This document shows positions 35,167 through 43,608 of a stretch of DNA of 64,000 nucleotides, in pieces. The notes under the pieces were generated by a model that was given only the letters and a program-made list of their open reading frames with translations, searched no databases and was not told the origin of the DNA. Source of the stretch: Clostridium sp. (lineage in GTDB: Bacteria > Bacillota > Clostridia > Clostridiales > Clostridiaceae); assembly GCF_021372645.1 (NCBI RefSeq), contig NZ_JAJFUC010000029.1, positions 1 through 64,000 of the forward strand, given 5' to 3'. The translations under genes were made by a program, and so were the position numbers. The first letter of the stretch is position 1; each line of letters opens with the position of its first letter.

Positions 35167-36642
35167 ATGCGACATAATAAGTTAAAAAAATTAGCATTGC
35201 TTGCTGTGGTTTTATGTATTACTAGTATTCCAGTAGTAACTTATGCAAATGATAGTAAAACAAACGGAGGAATTATTGAGCAAAGTAATATTGAAATAAA
35301 TGACAATTGGTTAACAAGAGAAGTTGCTAGCCAACTGAATAAGAAAGTTAGAAATCTTACAGAACAAGATTTTTTAAATATTAAAAAAATTGACTTAAGA
35401 TATGAAAAAATTGATAATAATATACCTGAAGAAATAAAATTATTAAAAAACTTAGAATATTTAAATGTGAATACTGCTAAAATAGATGGACAAGTTCCGG
35501 AATCTTTAGGTGAATTACCTAAGTTAACTTATTTAGATTTAGGCGATAATCAAATTAGAGAATTACCCGATAGTGTTAAACAAAAAATTATTAATGGAAA
35601 CTATAGTTATTGTGATGTAGAAGGAAATAAATTTAGACTTGATGAAGGATGGTATTTTCTAAAGGGTAAATGGTGTTATTTAGATAGAAATGGATATAGA
35701 ATTGAAGGTAGCAAGACCATAAATGGTAAAGAATACGAATTTAACGAAGATGGAAATGTAAGAGAAGGCTGGGAAAGCGATAAAGACAAGAATTGGTATT
35801 ATTATGATAGAGCAAATGGTCTGGTGAAAAATGACTGGAAACAAGTTTCTGGAAAGTGGTATTATTTTAATGGAGAAGGAGTTATGCAAAAAGGATTACA
35901 AACCATTAAAAATATTAAATTTTATTTAAATGAAAGTGGGGCAATGGTTACTGGATGGCAAAAAATAGATAACAATTATTATTATTTTTCAATCACCGGT
36001 GGAATGCAATATGGTTGGTTAAATTTAGATGATAAGATATATTATTTTGAGCAAAGTACCGGTGTGATGGTTTCAGGAGAAAAGACTATAGATGGTGAAA
36101 AATATAAATTTTCTAGTGATGGTTCATTAATTAAAAATGCATGGATTGATAACTATACATATGTCCAAGCTAATGGCAAAACTGTAAATACGTATTATAA
36201 TTATTCACATTCAAATACTAATTATCAGTTATTTAAATACATGACTAATATAAATAATCAAATGAGTGTTGATAGTACTGCTATTTGGTTACATGGAGGA
36301 AACACTAGTAATAATTGTGTATATTTTGCATCAGAAGCTTTAAGAAGAGTTGGGGTTAATATTCCAAATGTAGTAGCTAATACTTATCAATTTGAAAATG
36401 AATTAAAGAGTTGGGGATTTGTATCTAGTTATGATTTTTCACAATTAAAGCCAGGAGATATCATATTTACCAATAATTATTCGCATGTATATATTTTCAT
36501 GTGCTGGGATAGAGATGGATATGCATATATTGTAGATAATCAAGGGACAAGCTATGGAAATTTAGTTCTTCATAGAAGACAAGTATTGCAAGATACTAGT
36601 ATTTCAGATAGAGCAACCCATTTTTTCTATTATCCTAAGTAA
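35167..36642 (+). CDS. secreted LRR / wall-binding-repeat / CHAP-like amidase protein
   Basis: A 491-residue exported protein with AAAAGGAG before the ATG. It has a signal peptide (about 1-28, cleaved after TYA), two or three leucine-rich repeats (about 85-140: LKNLEYLNV, LPKLTYLDLGDN), then about seven aromatic choline-binding/glucan-binding repeats (GWYFLKGKWCYLD, GWQKIDNNYYYF, about 160-335). The C-terminal domain resembles an amidase/CHAP fold, with Cys in NNCVYFASEALRR, His in YSHVYIF and Asn/Asp in IVDNQG. It probably binds the cell surface and cuts peptidoglycan or a similar amide. Its own terminator follows. Confidence 0.85.
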   Translation: MRHNKLKKLALLAVVLCITSIPVVTYANDSKTNGGIIEQSNIEINDNWLTREVASQLNKKVRNLTEQDFLNIKKIDLRYEKIDNNIPEEIKLLKNLEYLNVNTAKIDGQVPESLGELPKLTYLDLGDNQIRELPDSVKQKIINGNYSYCDVEGNKFRLDEGWYFLKGKWCYLDRNGYRIEGSKTINGKEYEFNEDGNVREGWESDKDKNWYYYDRANGLVKNDWKQVSGKWYYFNGEGVMQKGLQTIKNIKFYLNESGAMVTGWQKIDNNYYYFSITGGMQYGWLNLDDKIYYFEQSTGVMVSGEKTIDGEKYKFSSDGSLIKNAWIDNYTYVQANGKTVNTYYNYSHSNTNYQLFKYMTNINNQMSVDSTAIWLHGGNTSNNCVYFASEALRRVGVNIPNVVANTYQFENELKSWGFVSSYDFSQLKPGDIIFTNNYSHVYIFMCWDRDGYAYIVDNQGTSYGNLVLHRRQVLQDTSISDRATHFFYYPK

Positions 36643-36708
36643 TATAATTTAGTAAAATGGCATCTGAAATTTAATTGAATGGTATTAATTTTTAAAACGA
36701 CTATTATA

Positions 36709-36758
36709 AAAAAGCATTTATGATTAATAAAAAACTATTAATCATAAATGCTTTTTTT
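36709..36758 (+). terminator. rho-independent terminator
   Basis: AAAGCATTTATGATTAATA and its complement form a stem of about 19 bp, followed by TTTTTTT. Confidence 0.88.
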
Positions 36759-36837
36759 TATACATAAAATTTATTCATATATATAGAAGAGATATAGTAT
36801 AAATAAAATATGAGTATATAAGAAAGGAAGAACTTAA

Positions 36838-37779
36838 ATGAAAACTCAGGTTGATATATTCTCAGGCTTTTTAGGAGCAGGCAAAACAATGCTTATTAAA
36901 AAGTTATTAAATGAAAAAGCTTATGGAAAAAATACACTTATTATAGAAAACGAATTTGGTGAAGTAGGGATAGATGGAGATATATTAAAAGAGAGCAATA
37001 TTGAAATTAAGGAAATTAATTCGGGCTGTATATGTTGTCAAGTATCAGGAGATTTTGGAGAAGCAGTATTTGAAGTTTTAAATAATTACAAACCTGATAA
37101 CATAATAATTGAACCTTCAGGAGTGGCAAAATTAAGTGAAATATTAAATATATTGCAAGGAAAGAAGTTCCAGAATGAGATTGAAGTTAGAAATGTTTTT
37201 ACTTTGATTGATATTAAAAATTATGATATGTATTTAAAGAATTTTAAAGAATTTTATGAAAATCAAATAAGAAAAGCAAATAAAATTGTTTTAAGCAGAA
37301 GCCAATTAGTAGATGATAAGAAAATTAAAATTACCATAGATTCTCTTAAAAAGTTTAATTCTAAGGCTGAAATAATATATAAACCTTGGGAAAGCATTAA
37401 TGGAAGTGATTTTTTAAAAGTAAATAATATAGAAGAAAAAAAAGAAATATCTATGGCAAAAGCTAACATGAGTAAAACCTTTAGAAAAGAAGTAAATCAT
37501 AGTGCTAAAGAGGTTTTTGAAAGCTATCCTATAGACCTTATTGAAAACATAAGTACACAAGAAATTCAAAGAAAATTTGAGTTTATAGAGAATAGTGAAA
37601 AGTTCGGTAAAATAATAAGAGCAAAGGGAGTTATAAAAGGAACTGATGGAGGATATTATCAATTTGATTATGTCCCAAATGAATTTAAGAGTAGAAAGAT
37701 TAAATGGTCTAATAAAAGGGTTGTTTCAATAATTGGAAGTGAATTAAATAAAAGGGAATTAAAACAATTATTTAATTAA
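36838..37779 (+). CDS. CobW/COG0523-family GTP-dependent metallochaperone
   Basis: A 313-residue P-loop GTPase. Walker A is GFLGAGKT at 10-17, followed by the ENEFGEVGID switch region. The metal motif C64-I-C66-C67 (CxCC) is the hallmark of COG0523 proteins that insert or guard Zn, Co or other metals. A CobW_C-like domain lies at the end (about 225-310). AAAGGAAG precedes the ATG. A second COG0523-like protein and a permease/DUF1980 pair follow, a set often linked to zinc or metal limitation. The metal cannot be read here. Confidence 0.88.
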   Translation: MKTQVDIFSGFLGAGKTMLIKKLLNEKAYGKNTLIIENEFGEVGIDGDILKESNIEIKEINSGCICCQVSGDFGEAVFEVLNNYKPDNIIIEPSGVAKLSEILNILQGKKFQNEIEVRNVFTLIDIKNYDMYLKNFKEFYENQIRKANKIVLSRSQLVDDKKIKITIDSLKKFNSKAEIIYKPWESINGSDFLKVNNIEEKKEISMAKANMSKTFRKEVNHSAKEVFESYPIDLIENISTQEIQRKFEFIENSEKFGKIIRAKGVIKGTDGGYYQFDYVPNEFKSRKIKWSNKRVVSIIGSELNKRELKQLFN

Positions 37780-37951
37780 CTATATGTAGCTACTTGTTTT
37801 AGTTGATATAGTTAAATTAAATTTATATCTTATTTAAGAAAATACTTTGGAAAATTAATATAGTATCGAAAAACTGCGTAGTAAATTATAAAATATCATT
37901 CGAGCCAAGGTGAATCAATAGTTTGAAACATTTTATTAAATTCACCAAAAA

Positions 37952-38007
37952 AGTGCCCTTTTATATTATGATTAATCGTCAAAACAAAACATAATAAAAG
38001 GAGCACT
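37952..38007 (+). promoter_or_regulatory. hairpin that masks the ribosome site of the next ORF
   Basis: Bases 37952-37970 pair with 37990-38007 (AGTGC/GCACT and CCTTTTAT/ATAAAAGG with small bulges). The 3' arm contains the AAAAGGAG ribosome site of the 34-codon ORF at 38016. A translational switch is possible. Confidence 0.5.
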
Positions 38008-38015
38008 AATTAAAT

Positions 38016-38120
38016 ATGATAAATAAAATTGAGTTTTCAGCAAATATAGCTATTGGTGCTGATAAGTTAAGTAGGATAGATTTGTTTAATTTGTATTTAG
38101 AATTTATAGAAAAGTGGTGA
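38016..38120 (+). CDS. 34-residue ORF coupled to the second CobW-like gene
   Basis: ATG 38016 lies behind AAAAGGAG inside the hairpin described at 37952. It reads MINKIEFSANIAIGADKLSR and ends with EFIEKW, four bases before the next ATG, so translation of the two is likely coupled. I do not recognise the peptide. It may be a leader ORF or the shortened remains of a longer gene. Confidence 0.5.
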   Translation: MINKIEFSANIAIGADKLSRIDLFNLYLEFIEKW

Positions 38121-38124
38121 GAAA

Positions 38125-38754
38125 ATGAAAATACATATTGAGATTGTGACTGGTTTTTTAGGGGCTGGAAAAACTTCTTTTATAAACTCTTTATTAAGTG
38201 AAACCCAAGTTGAAGGGGAAAAAATTTTAATTTTTCAATTGGAACATGGAGAAAAGAAAGTGTTACAATCGACTAATATAAATTATTTTGTTAAAGTTAA
38301 AAAATTAAATGAAGTTAAGGATCTTAAAGAAGAAATGATTTATTCAATAAAGAAATACAGTCCCAATAGGATAATCATTGAATATAATGGAACTTCTAAT
38401 TTAAAGGAATTAATTGATATATTAAATGAAAAAATTTATAGGGAATATAGCAAAATTACGACAATATTTTTTGTGGCAGATGGAAAGAACTTAAAACAAT
38501 ATATTGATAATGTTGGAAATTTTATAATTCCATTTATACAATATTCCAATATGATCGTTGTGAATAACATGGATTTTTGTAATAAGGAAGTTTTAGATGA
38601 AGATTTTAAGAAAGTAAGGGATATTAATCCTAAAGCTTATATTTTAAAAGTAAATAATAAGTATATTTTAAAGTCAGCTCTTAGAGAATCTAAGGTTCTA
38701 GATAACGGATATATTAAGAAATTAAAAATAAAATTTACAAATAAGCATTATTAA
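38125..38754 (+). CDS. short divergent COG0523-like P-loop protein
   Basis: A 209-residue protein. Walker A is GFLGAGKTS at 10-17 as in the gene at 36838, and IIIEYNGTSNLKELIDIL matches the CobW region IIIEPSGVAKLSEIL. It lacks the CxCC metal motif and the whole CobW_C domain, so it is a reduced paralogue. It may act as a partner or regulator of the full-length protein or serve the permease that follows. AGAAA before the ATG gives only a weak ribosome site, so expression may depend on coupling to the 34-codon ORF. Confidence 0.75.
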   Translation: MKIHIEIVTGFLGAGKTSFINSLLSETQVEGEKILIFQLEHGEKKVLQSTNINYFVKVKKLNEVKDLKEEMIYSIKKYSPNRIIIEYNGTSNLKELIDILNEKIYREYSKITTIFFVADGKNLKQYIDNVGNFIIPFIQYSNMIVVNNMDFCNKEVLDEDFKKVRDINPKAYILKVNNKYILKSALRESKVLDNGYIKKLKIKFTNKHY

Positions 38755-38787
38755 AGAAGAATACAGAATATAAGAGGGAAATGAGGA

Positions 38788-39792
38788 ATGTTTATGAATC
38801 ATAGGAATAGTAGAATTATAACTTTTTTTACTCTGAGTGTAATACTATTACTACTGTATATTTATAAAAAATATGAAATAAATTTAAATATAGAAAAAAT
38901 AGGGGATTTCGCAAGTATATTTACAAGTATAGTTCTTGAGGCAGTCCCTTTTATTATTTTAGGTTCTTTTATATCTGCAATAATTCAAACTTGCATATCA
39001 GAAGAAATTATAACTAAGTTAATACCTAATGTAAGTATATTAGGTTACATTGGAGCAGCTTTAGTAGGGCTTATTTTTCCGGTTTGTGAATGCGCCATTG
39101 TTCCTATAACAAGAAGACTAATGAAAAAGGGGTTGCCAGTTGGGGTTGGGGTAACTTTTATGCTTGCAGTACCAATAATTAATCCAGTGGTAATAATGTC
39201 TACCTATTATGCATTTTATGATAAGCAAGCCATGGTAATTCTTAGGACGACTGGTGGATTTGTAGCAGCAATTTTAATAGGAATGATAGTAAATGCTCTA
39301 CAAGAAAACAAACAGTGCATAATTTCAGATTCTATAGAAAATGATAATTATTGCAATTGTGGTTGTAATGCTTCTTTTGAAAATCAAAGCAAATTTAAAG
39401 CAATATTTGATCATACTAACAGAGAATTTTTAGATATTATGGGTTATTTAATATTTGGAGCGTTTATCTCTAGTGTATTTCAAGTTGTAGCATCTCATGG
39501 AGGTTTCAACTTTATTTCTGATAATAAGATATTAGTTATAATTTTTATGATGTTTCTTGGATTTGTTTTATCCCTTTGCTCAGAGGCAGATGCCTTTGTT
39601 GGTAGGAGTTTCTTAGCTAATTATTCATTTAGCGGAGTAACAGCTTTCTTAATTTTAGGTCCTATGCTTGACTTAAAGAACTTAATGATACTATCTGGGA
39701 CTTTCAAAAAGAATTTTGTATTTAAATTAGTTATAACTACAATAAGTGTTGTATTTATAATTTCTTGTTTATTTATGATATGTGGAATATAA
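38788..39792 (+). CDS. COG0701/ArsP-family permease (YcgR-like)
   Basis: A 334-residue membrane protein with eight to ten TM helices. Family marks are EAVPFIILGSFISA, FPVCECAIVPITRRL and LAVPIINPVVIMSTY, followed by a cytosolic loop (about 175-210) with CNCGCNAS that could bind metal. The second half repeats the pattern (LCSEADAFVGRSF). Members export organoarsenicals or act in poorly defined metal traffic. The next gene is its usual DUF1980 partner. It is grouped with CobW-like proteins. Confidence 0.88.
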   Translation: MFMNHRNSRIITFFTLSVILLLLYIYKKYEINLNIEKIGDFASIFTSIVLEAVPFIILGSFISAIIQTCISEEIITKLIPNVSILGYIGAALVGLIFPVCECAIVPITRRLMKKGLPVGVGVTFMLAVPIINPVVIMSTYYAFYDKQAMVILRTTGGFVAAILIGMIVNALQENKQCIISDSIENDNYCNCGCNASFENQSKFKAIFDHTNREFLDIMGYLIFGAFISSVFQVVASHGGFNFISDNKILVIIFMMFLGFVLSLCSEADAFVGRSFLANYSFSGVTAFLILGPMLDLKNLMILSGTFKKNFVFKLVITTISVVFIISCLFMICGI

Positions 39793-39856
39793 GGTATATT
39801 TGATTTATTGTTTTATTTCATATGTCTTATTGGAATACAATAAGGGGGCTCGGTAA

Positions 39857-40594
39857 GTGAAAAGATTTAATTTTGATGAATTTTTATGGCTTGTAGTTCT
39901 TATTTTATTAGATTTATCAATAATTTATTTGATCTTTACAGGTAAAATGGAATTTTATATAGGCAAGAAAATGATTAAATATAGTTACATTACTATAGTA
40001 ATGATAAGTATATTTATAATTTTTCAATTTGAAAATGTATTTACAATAAAAGGGAATAATAATATTAAAATGAAATTAATTCCAATTGTACTAACTATAA
40101 TATTGGGGTTTATTTCAATTAATAAGCAAGAAGCATTTAAACATACTGAATTGAATAAAGAACTGAAAGAAAGCAACCAGAGTAGTATAGATATGAAATC
40201 CTTATATGAACATGAATTAGATTATAGCTCAATTAAAGGCGAAAATGAAAAAAAAGAAATTCTAATAGTTAATGAAGATAATCCTATGGTATTAGAAGAT
40301 ATAAGATTAAATCCTGAAAAATACATAGGAAGGAACTTAGAAATTCATGGATTTGTATGCAAAGAAAGCTATTTAAATAAAGAGCAATTTATTATAGGAA
40401 GAATTATAATAACTTGTTGTGCTGCTGATTCAAAAATAGTTGGAATAATAGGAGAATATGATAAAGCGTACGGTTTAAATGAAAATGAGAAGATTAATGT
40501 AAAAGGAATCATTGAAAGTTCTACTATAAAAGATGATAATAATGCAAGTCATAGAATACCAATAATAAAAATAGAAAAATTAGAAATTGAATAA
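39857..40594 (+). CDS. DUF1980 / TIGR03943 permease partner protein (YcgQ-like)
   Basis: A 245-residue protein with a GTG start behind AAGGGGG. It has two to three N-terminal TM helices, then an extracellular domain with the family's C-terminal block (IGRNLEIHGFVCKESYLNKEQFIIGR and TCCAADSKIVG). It almost always follows a COG0701 permease and is thought to be its partner subunit. The final strand region resembles an OB-fold. The substrate is unknown. Confidence 0.85.
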   Translation: MKRFNFDEFLWLVVLILLDLSIIYLIFTGKMEFYIGKKMIKYSYITIVMISIFIIFQFENVFTIKGNNNIKMKLIPIVLTIILGFISINKQEAFKHTELNKELKESNQSSIDMKSLYEHELDYSSIKGENEKKEILIVNEDNPMVLEDIRLNPEKYIGRNLEIHGFVCKESYLNKEQFIIGRIIITCCAADSKIVGIIGEYDKAYGLNENEKINVKGIIESSTIKDDNNASHRIPIIKIEKLEIE

Positions 40595-40603
40595 AGAAAA
40601 TAA

Positions 40604-40660
40604 AAGATGTGATATAACAAAGCAAAAGTTAAATTTGTTTATTATATCACATTCTTTTTA
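40604..40660 (+). terminator. rho-independent terminator
   Basis: GATGTGATATAA...CAAA pairs with TTTG...TTATATCACATTC, followed by TTTTTA. Confidence 0.75.
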
Positions 40661-40732
40661 TTTCATATGCCTATGTATCTTGTTTAAGGGAGCTATATTG
40701 AGCGGATTCGAATCCTTAACTATAACTATATA

Positions 40733-40753
40733 GGTCTAGGCACATTCATAAAA
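40733..40753. repeat. partial copy of the dispersed repeat end
   Basis: TAGGCACATTCATAAAAAAG resembles the left end of the repeats at 21577 and 49270. A right-end-like TTTCATATGCCTA lies at about 40660-40672. Confidence 0.4.
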
Positions 40754-40763
40754 AAGTATATAT

Positions 40764-41690
40764 CTATAAAACCTCTTCTTGAATAGAATTTCTATTGCTT
40801 GAAAAGAAATTAGATTTAAGTCCATTTTCTGAAGCATACACTCCAAGAAATATTAATAATGCTCCGAAACTTGAACATAATGTAATTTTTTCATGAAGTA
40901 TTACTACAGAGAGTATTAGAGTAATTGCTGGAATAAGATAGATATAGTTATTAGTTTTTACTACTCCTAATTTATCAACTGTATAATTCCATATAACATA
41001 ACAAAGGCTAGAAGCCACAACTCCTAAAAATAAAAGATTAGATATTACTTTAAAGTTTAATAATTTAGGAATATCAAAATTAAATTCTGATGTAAATAAA
41101 AATGGAATCATAGTAAGCAAAGCATAGAAGAATATCTTTCTTGTTAAGTATAGAGAACTGTACTTACTCCCAAATTTCTTTGTTATTATTGAATAAACAG
41201 ACCAAGATAAAGCAGAACATAAAGCAAGAATATCACCTGCTGGATTTAACTTTAACATAAAGTTACCATTAAACATAACTAAAAAAACTCCGGAAATTGC
41301 AATAAAAAATCCCCAAATTAGATTTTTATTAAGTTTTTCGCCTTTAGTAAAAAAGTGAGCAAGAAGTGCTGTAATAATTGGTGCTGTTGCAACTATTAAT
41401 CCTACATTTGAAGCTTGTGAAATTTTAACTGCAGTATTTTCAGTTAAAAAGTAAAGTGAACCACCAGTTATACCGGATAGTAAAAACATAGCCTCTTCTT
41501 TTAATGAATCTATATTATGAAATTTTGGATGTATTATAAGTAATAGAAAATATGCTATTACAAATCGATAAAACATTACTTCAAGTGGAGTAAATGTGTT
41601 TAATAGTATTTTACTAGAAATAAATGTGATGGCCCAAATAACTACAGTTATTAAAGCTAATATATTTAATAAGATTTTTTTGTTATTCAT
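40764..41690 (-). CDS. EamA/DMT-family transporter
   Basis: A 308-residue protein with ten predicted TM helices in two five-helix EamA repeats (first: IWAITFISSKILL; second: LCSALSWSVYSIITKKFG). These are drug/metabolite exporters of amino acids, purines or small metabolites. The substrate cannot be told. GGAG lies before the start on the minus strand. It is monocistronic and convergent with the DUF1980 gene. Confidence 0.88.
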   Translation of the reverse strand: MNNKKILLNILALITVVIWAITFISSKILLNTFTPLEVMFYRFVIAYFLLLIIHPKFHNIDSLKEEAMFLLSGITGGSLYFLTENTAVKISQASNVGLIVATAPIITALLAHFFTKGEKLNKNLIWGFFIAISGVFLVMFNGNFMLKLNPAGDILALCSALSWSVYSIITKKFGSKYSSLYLTRKIFFYALLTMIPFLFTSEFNFDIPKLLNFKVISNLLFLGVVASSLCYVIWNYTVDKLGVVKTNNYIYLIPAITLILSVVILHEKITLCSSFGALLIFLGVYASENGLKSNFFSSNRNSIQEEVL

Positions 41691-41834
41691 TAACTTAGTC
41701 TCCTTTTGCGATTTGATTACATTAACATAGTATACAATAACTTATAGTTTTAATAAATACCATATCCATGAAATTTAAGAAAATAATATTGAACTATGTC
41801 TAATATTACTGAATAGTATTAGAATTAATTATGA

Positions 41835-41927
41835 CAATTAAAAAAATATGTTGATTATATAGCTCCGGGTAATGAAGAACATGTGATAAAACATATAGTT
41901 AAATGGCTTGAAGATAAATTAAGTTAA
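41835..41927 (+). pseudogene. 30-codon C-terminal fragment of an unidentified protein
   Basis: An open frame without a start codon, between TGA at 41832 and TAA at 41925, reads KKYVDYIAPGNEEHVIKHIV and ends WLEDKLS. It looks like the amphipathic C-terminal helix of an alpha/beta enzyme. The family is not identified. Confidence 0.4.
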
Positions 41928-41940
41928 AAGTGTATATGAA

Positions 41941-41980
41941 AAGAAGTTTACTATAGAAATAAATAGCAAACTTCTTTTTT
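41941..41980. terminator. hairpin terminator shared by convergent units
   Basis: AAGAAGTTTACTAT pairs with ATAGCAAACTTCTT. T's follow on the plus strand, and TTCTTTTC on the minus strand, just after the helicase stop. Confidence 0.7.
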
Positions 41981-41987
41981 CTTAATT

Positions 41988-43196
41988 TTACTTATGGAAT
42001 TTTGAAGTATTTATTTTGTTCTTAGGTTTATCTTGTCTTGATTCAGAAGCATAATGAGTATCTTCTAAAGCTCCACCAAAAACTTTCTTTTCTTGGAATT
42101 TAATTTTAAACTCTTTTTCATATTTCTTTATGATATTAAGCTGCTTAACAGTTGCTAAACATATAGAAGCACCATGGGCATCTCCTCTAGCAGTTCTACC
42201 AGATCTATGTAAATATTCATTTAATTTTAGTGGTAAATCTAAGTGAATTACATGAGTTATACCTTCAACATCAAGGCCTCTAGCTGTAACGTCTGATGAA
42301 ACTAATATTTTTATTTTCCCACTTCTAAAGCTTTCAATTGCAAGCTTTCTATCTTCTTTAGAAATTTTTCCATTCATAGCAAAACAATCTTTACTATGAT
42401 AATTAAGCTTTACAGTAGTTAACTCAATATCTTCATTATCATTAACAAAAATAATTGCTTTTTCAGGCTTAACAGCTACAAGCACTTTTCTTAGAGTTTC
42501 AAATTTATCACGTCTATCACATACAACAAACATATGCTCAATGTTAGGATTCATAGCTGGTTTATCTTCAGATTTTATAATTACAGGATCTTTCATTAAG
42601 CTCGTAGCAGTTTCAAGTGTTTCAGGTTTTATAGAAGCTGAAAATACCATAAGCTGTCTATCTTTCATAGTTGTTTTTATTATTTCTTTAGATATATCTG
42701 CTCTCTTAGGATCTAATAAATTATCACCTTCATCTATAACAATTGTTTTTATTGTATGAGGGGTAATCTTTTTCTTCCTAATAAGATCAAGAATTCTACC
42801 TGTTGATCCAACAATTATATGTGGCTTATTATCCTTAAGCTTTTTAATTTGATTATTTATATTTACATCTCCAATAATTGACATAGAGGTTACAGGAACT
42901 TTAGAATTTTCAGCAAGAAGCTTAATTTGTTCTTCTATTTGTATAGCAAGCTCATGAGTTGGTGCTAAAATTATTCCTTGCATTTCTCTTTTTGAAGTAT
43001 CTATTTTATGAAATAAAGGTATAAGATAAGCTAAGGTTTTACCACTTCCAGTAAAGGCTTCTCCAATTATATCTTTGTTATCAAGAGCTGGTAAAATAGA
43101 TAAAGCTTGAATTAGAGTTGGAACAGTTATACCTTGCTTTTGAAGCCCATCTATTATATTTGAATTTACGTTTAAATCAGTAAAAGAATTATTCAT
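41988..43196 (-). CDS. DEAD-box RNA helicase with DEGD motif II
   Basis: A 402-residue SF2 helicase: Q-motif region, motif I AFTGSGKT, Ia PTHELAIQ, motif II DEGD instead of DEAD, motif III SAS instead of SAT, then TARGLD and HRSGRTARG in the second RecA domain. A short basic tail follows (KPKNKINTSKFHK). It is close in size to CshB/YfmL-like helicases that unwind rRNA or mRNA. The DEGD and SAS changes keep the Mg-binding D and E, so it may still be active. It is divergent from dbpA. Confidence 0.9.
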   Translation of the reverse strand: MNNSFTDLNVNSNIIDGLQKQGITVPTLIQALSILPALDNKDIIGEAFTGSGKTLAYLIPLFHKIDTSKREMQGIILAPTHELAIQIEEQIKLLAENSKVPVTSMSIIGDVNINNQIKKLKDNKPHIIVGSTGRILDLIRKKKITPHTIKTIVIDEGDNLLDPKRADISKEIIKTTMKDRQLMVFSASIKPETLETATSLMKDPVIIKSEDKPAMNPNIEHMFVVCDRRDKFETLRKVLVAVKPEKAIIFVNDNEDIELTTVKLNYHSKDCFAMNGKISKEDRKLAIESFRSGKIKILVSSDVTARGLDVEGITHVIHLDLPLKLNEYLHRSGRTARGDAHGASICLATVKQLNIIKKYEKEFKIKFQEKKVFGGALEDTHYASESRQDKPKNKINTSKFHK

Positions 43197-43608
43197 TAAT
43201 TTCTCCTTTATAGTTTAATTTTTTGAATACAATATAACTCACATATGTTATAAACCTATGTCATATCATAAGGATTAAGTATATAACAACTGTTTAAAGA
43301 TGATTTTCTTATATATTGTCAATTAATTATATCCTTATTATGTTCATTTTTCTAGTTAAAGTTACAGCATTTTATACATTTACAAATTAAGTGTAATTAT
43401 ATGGGAAAGTATTAGCTAAAAGTTTAATTTAAAATAAGCTAGCATATTGACCTGTTATTTTTTTGATTATGCCTTATGTTTTACAAATTATTATTAATCA
43501 TATAAAATGATTATGTTTTAAAAGTAGAGAAGAATGGTATAATAAGAAAGATTTATATAATTACTAATGAATAGATTAGTAATTTGGAGTGAGGAGATAA
43601 TTTAACAT
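43197..43608. other. divergent promoter region between two helicase genes
   Basis: 412 bp, very AT-rich. A TATAAT -10 box near 43537-43542 precedes dbpA. No coding potential is seen. Several ATG/TTACAAAT-like AT-rich motifs are present but without clear repeats. Confidence 0.55.

Noticed and set aside
40700-40725. GGATTCGAATCC, like a tRNA T-arm
   Set aside because: It is only a short palindrome. No acceptor stem, D-arm or anticodon arm can be drawn around it.
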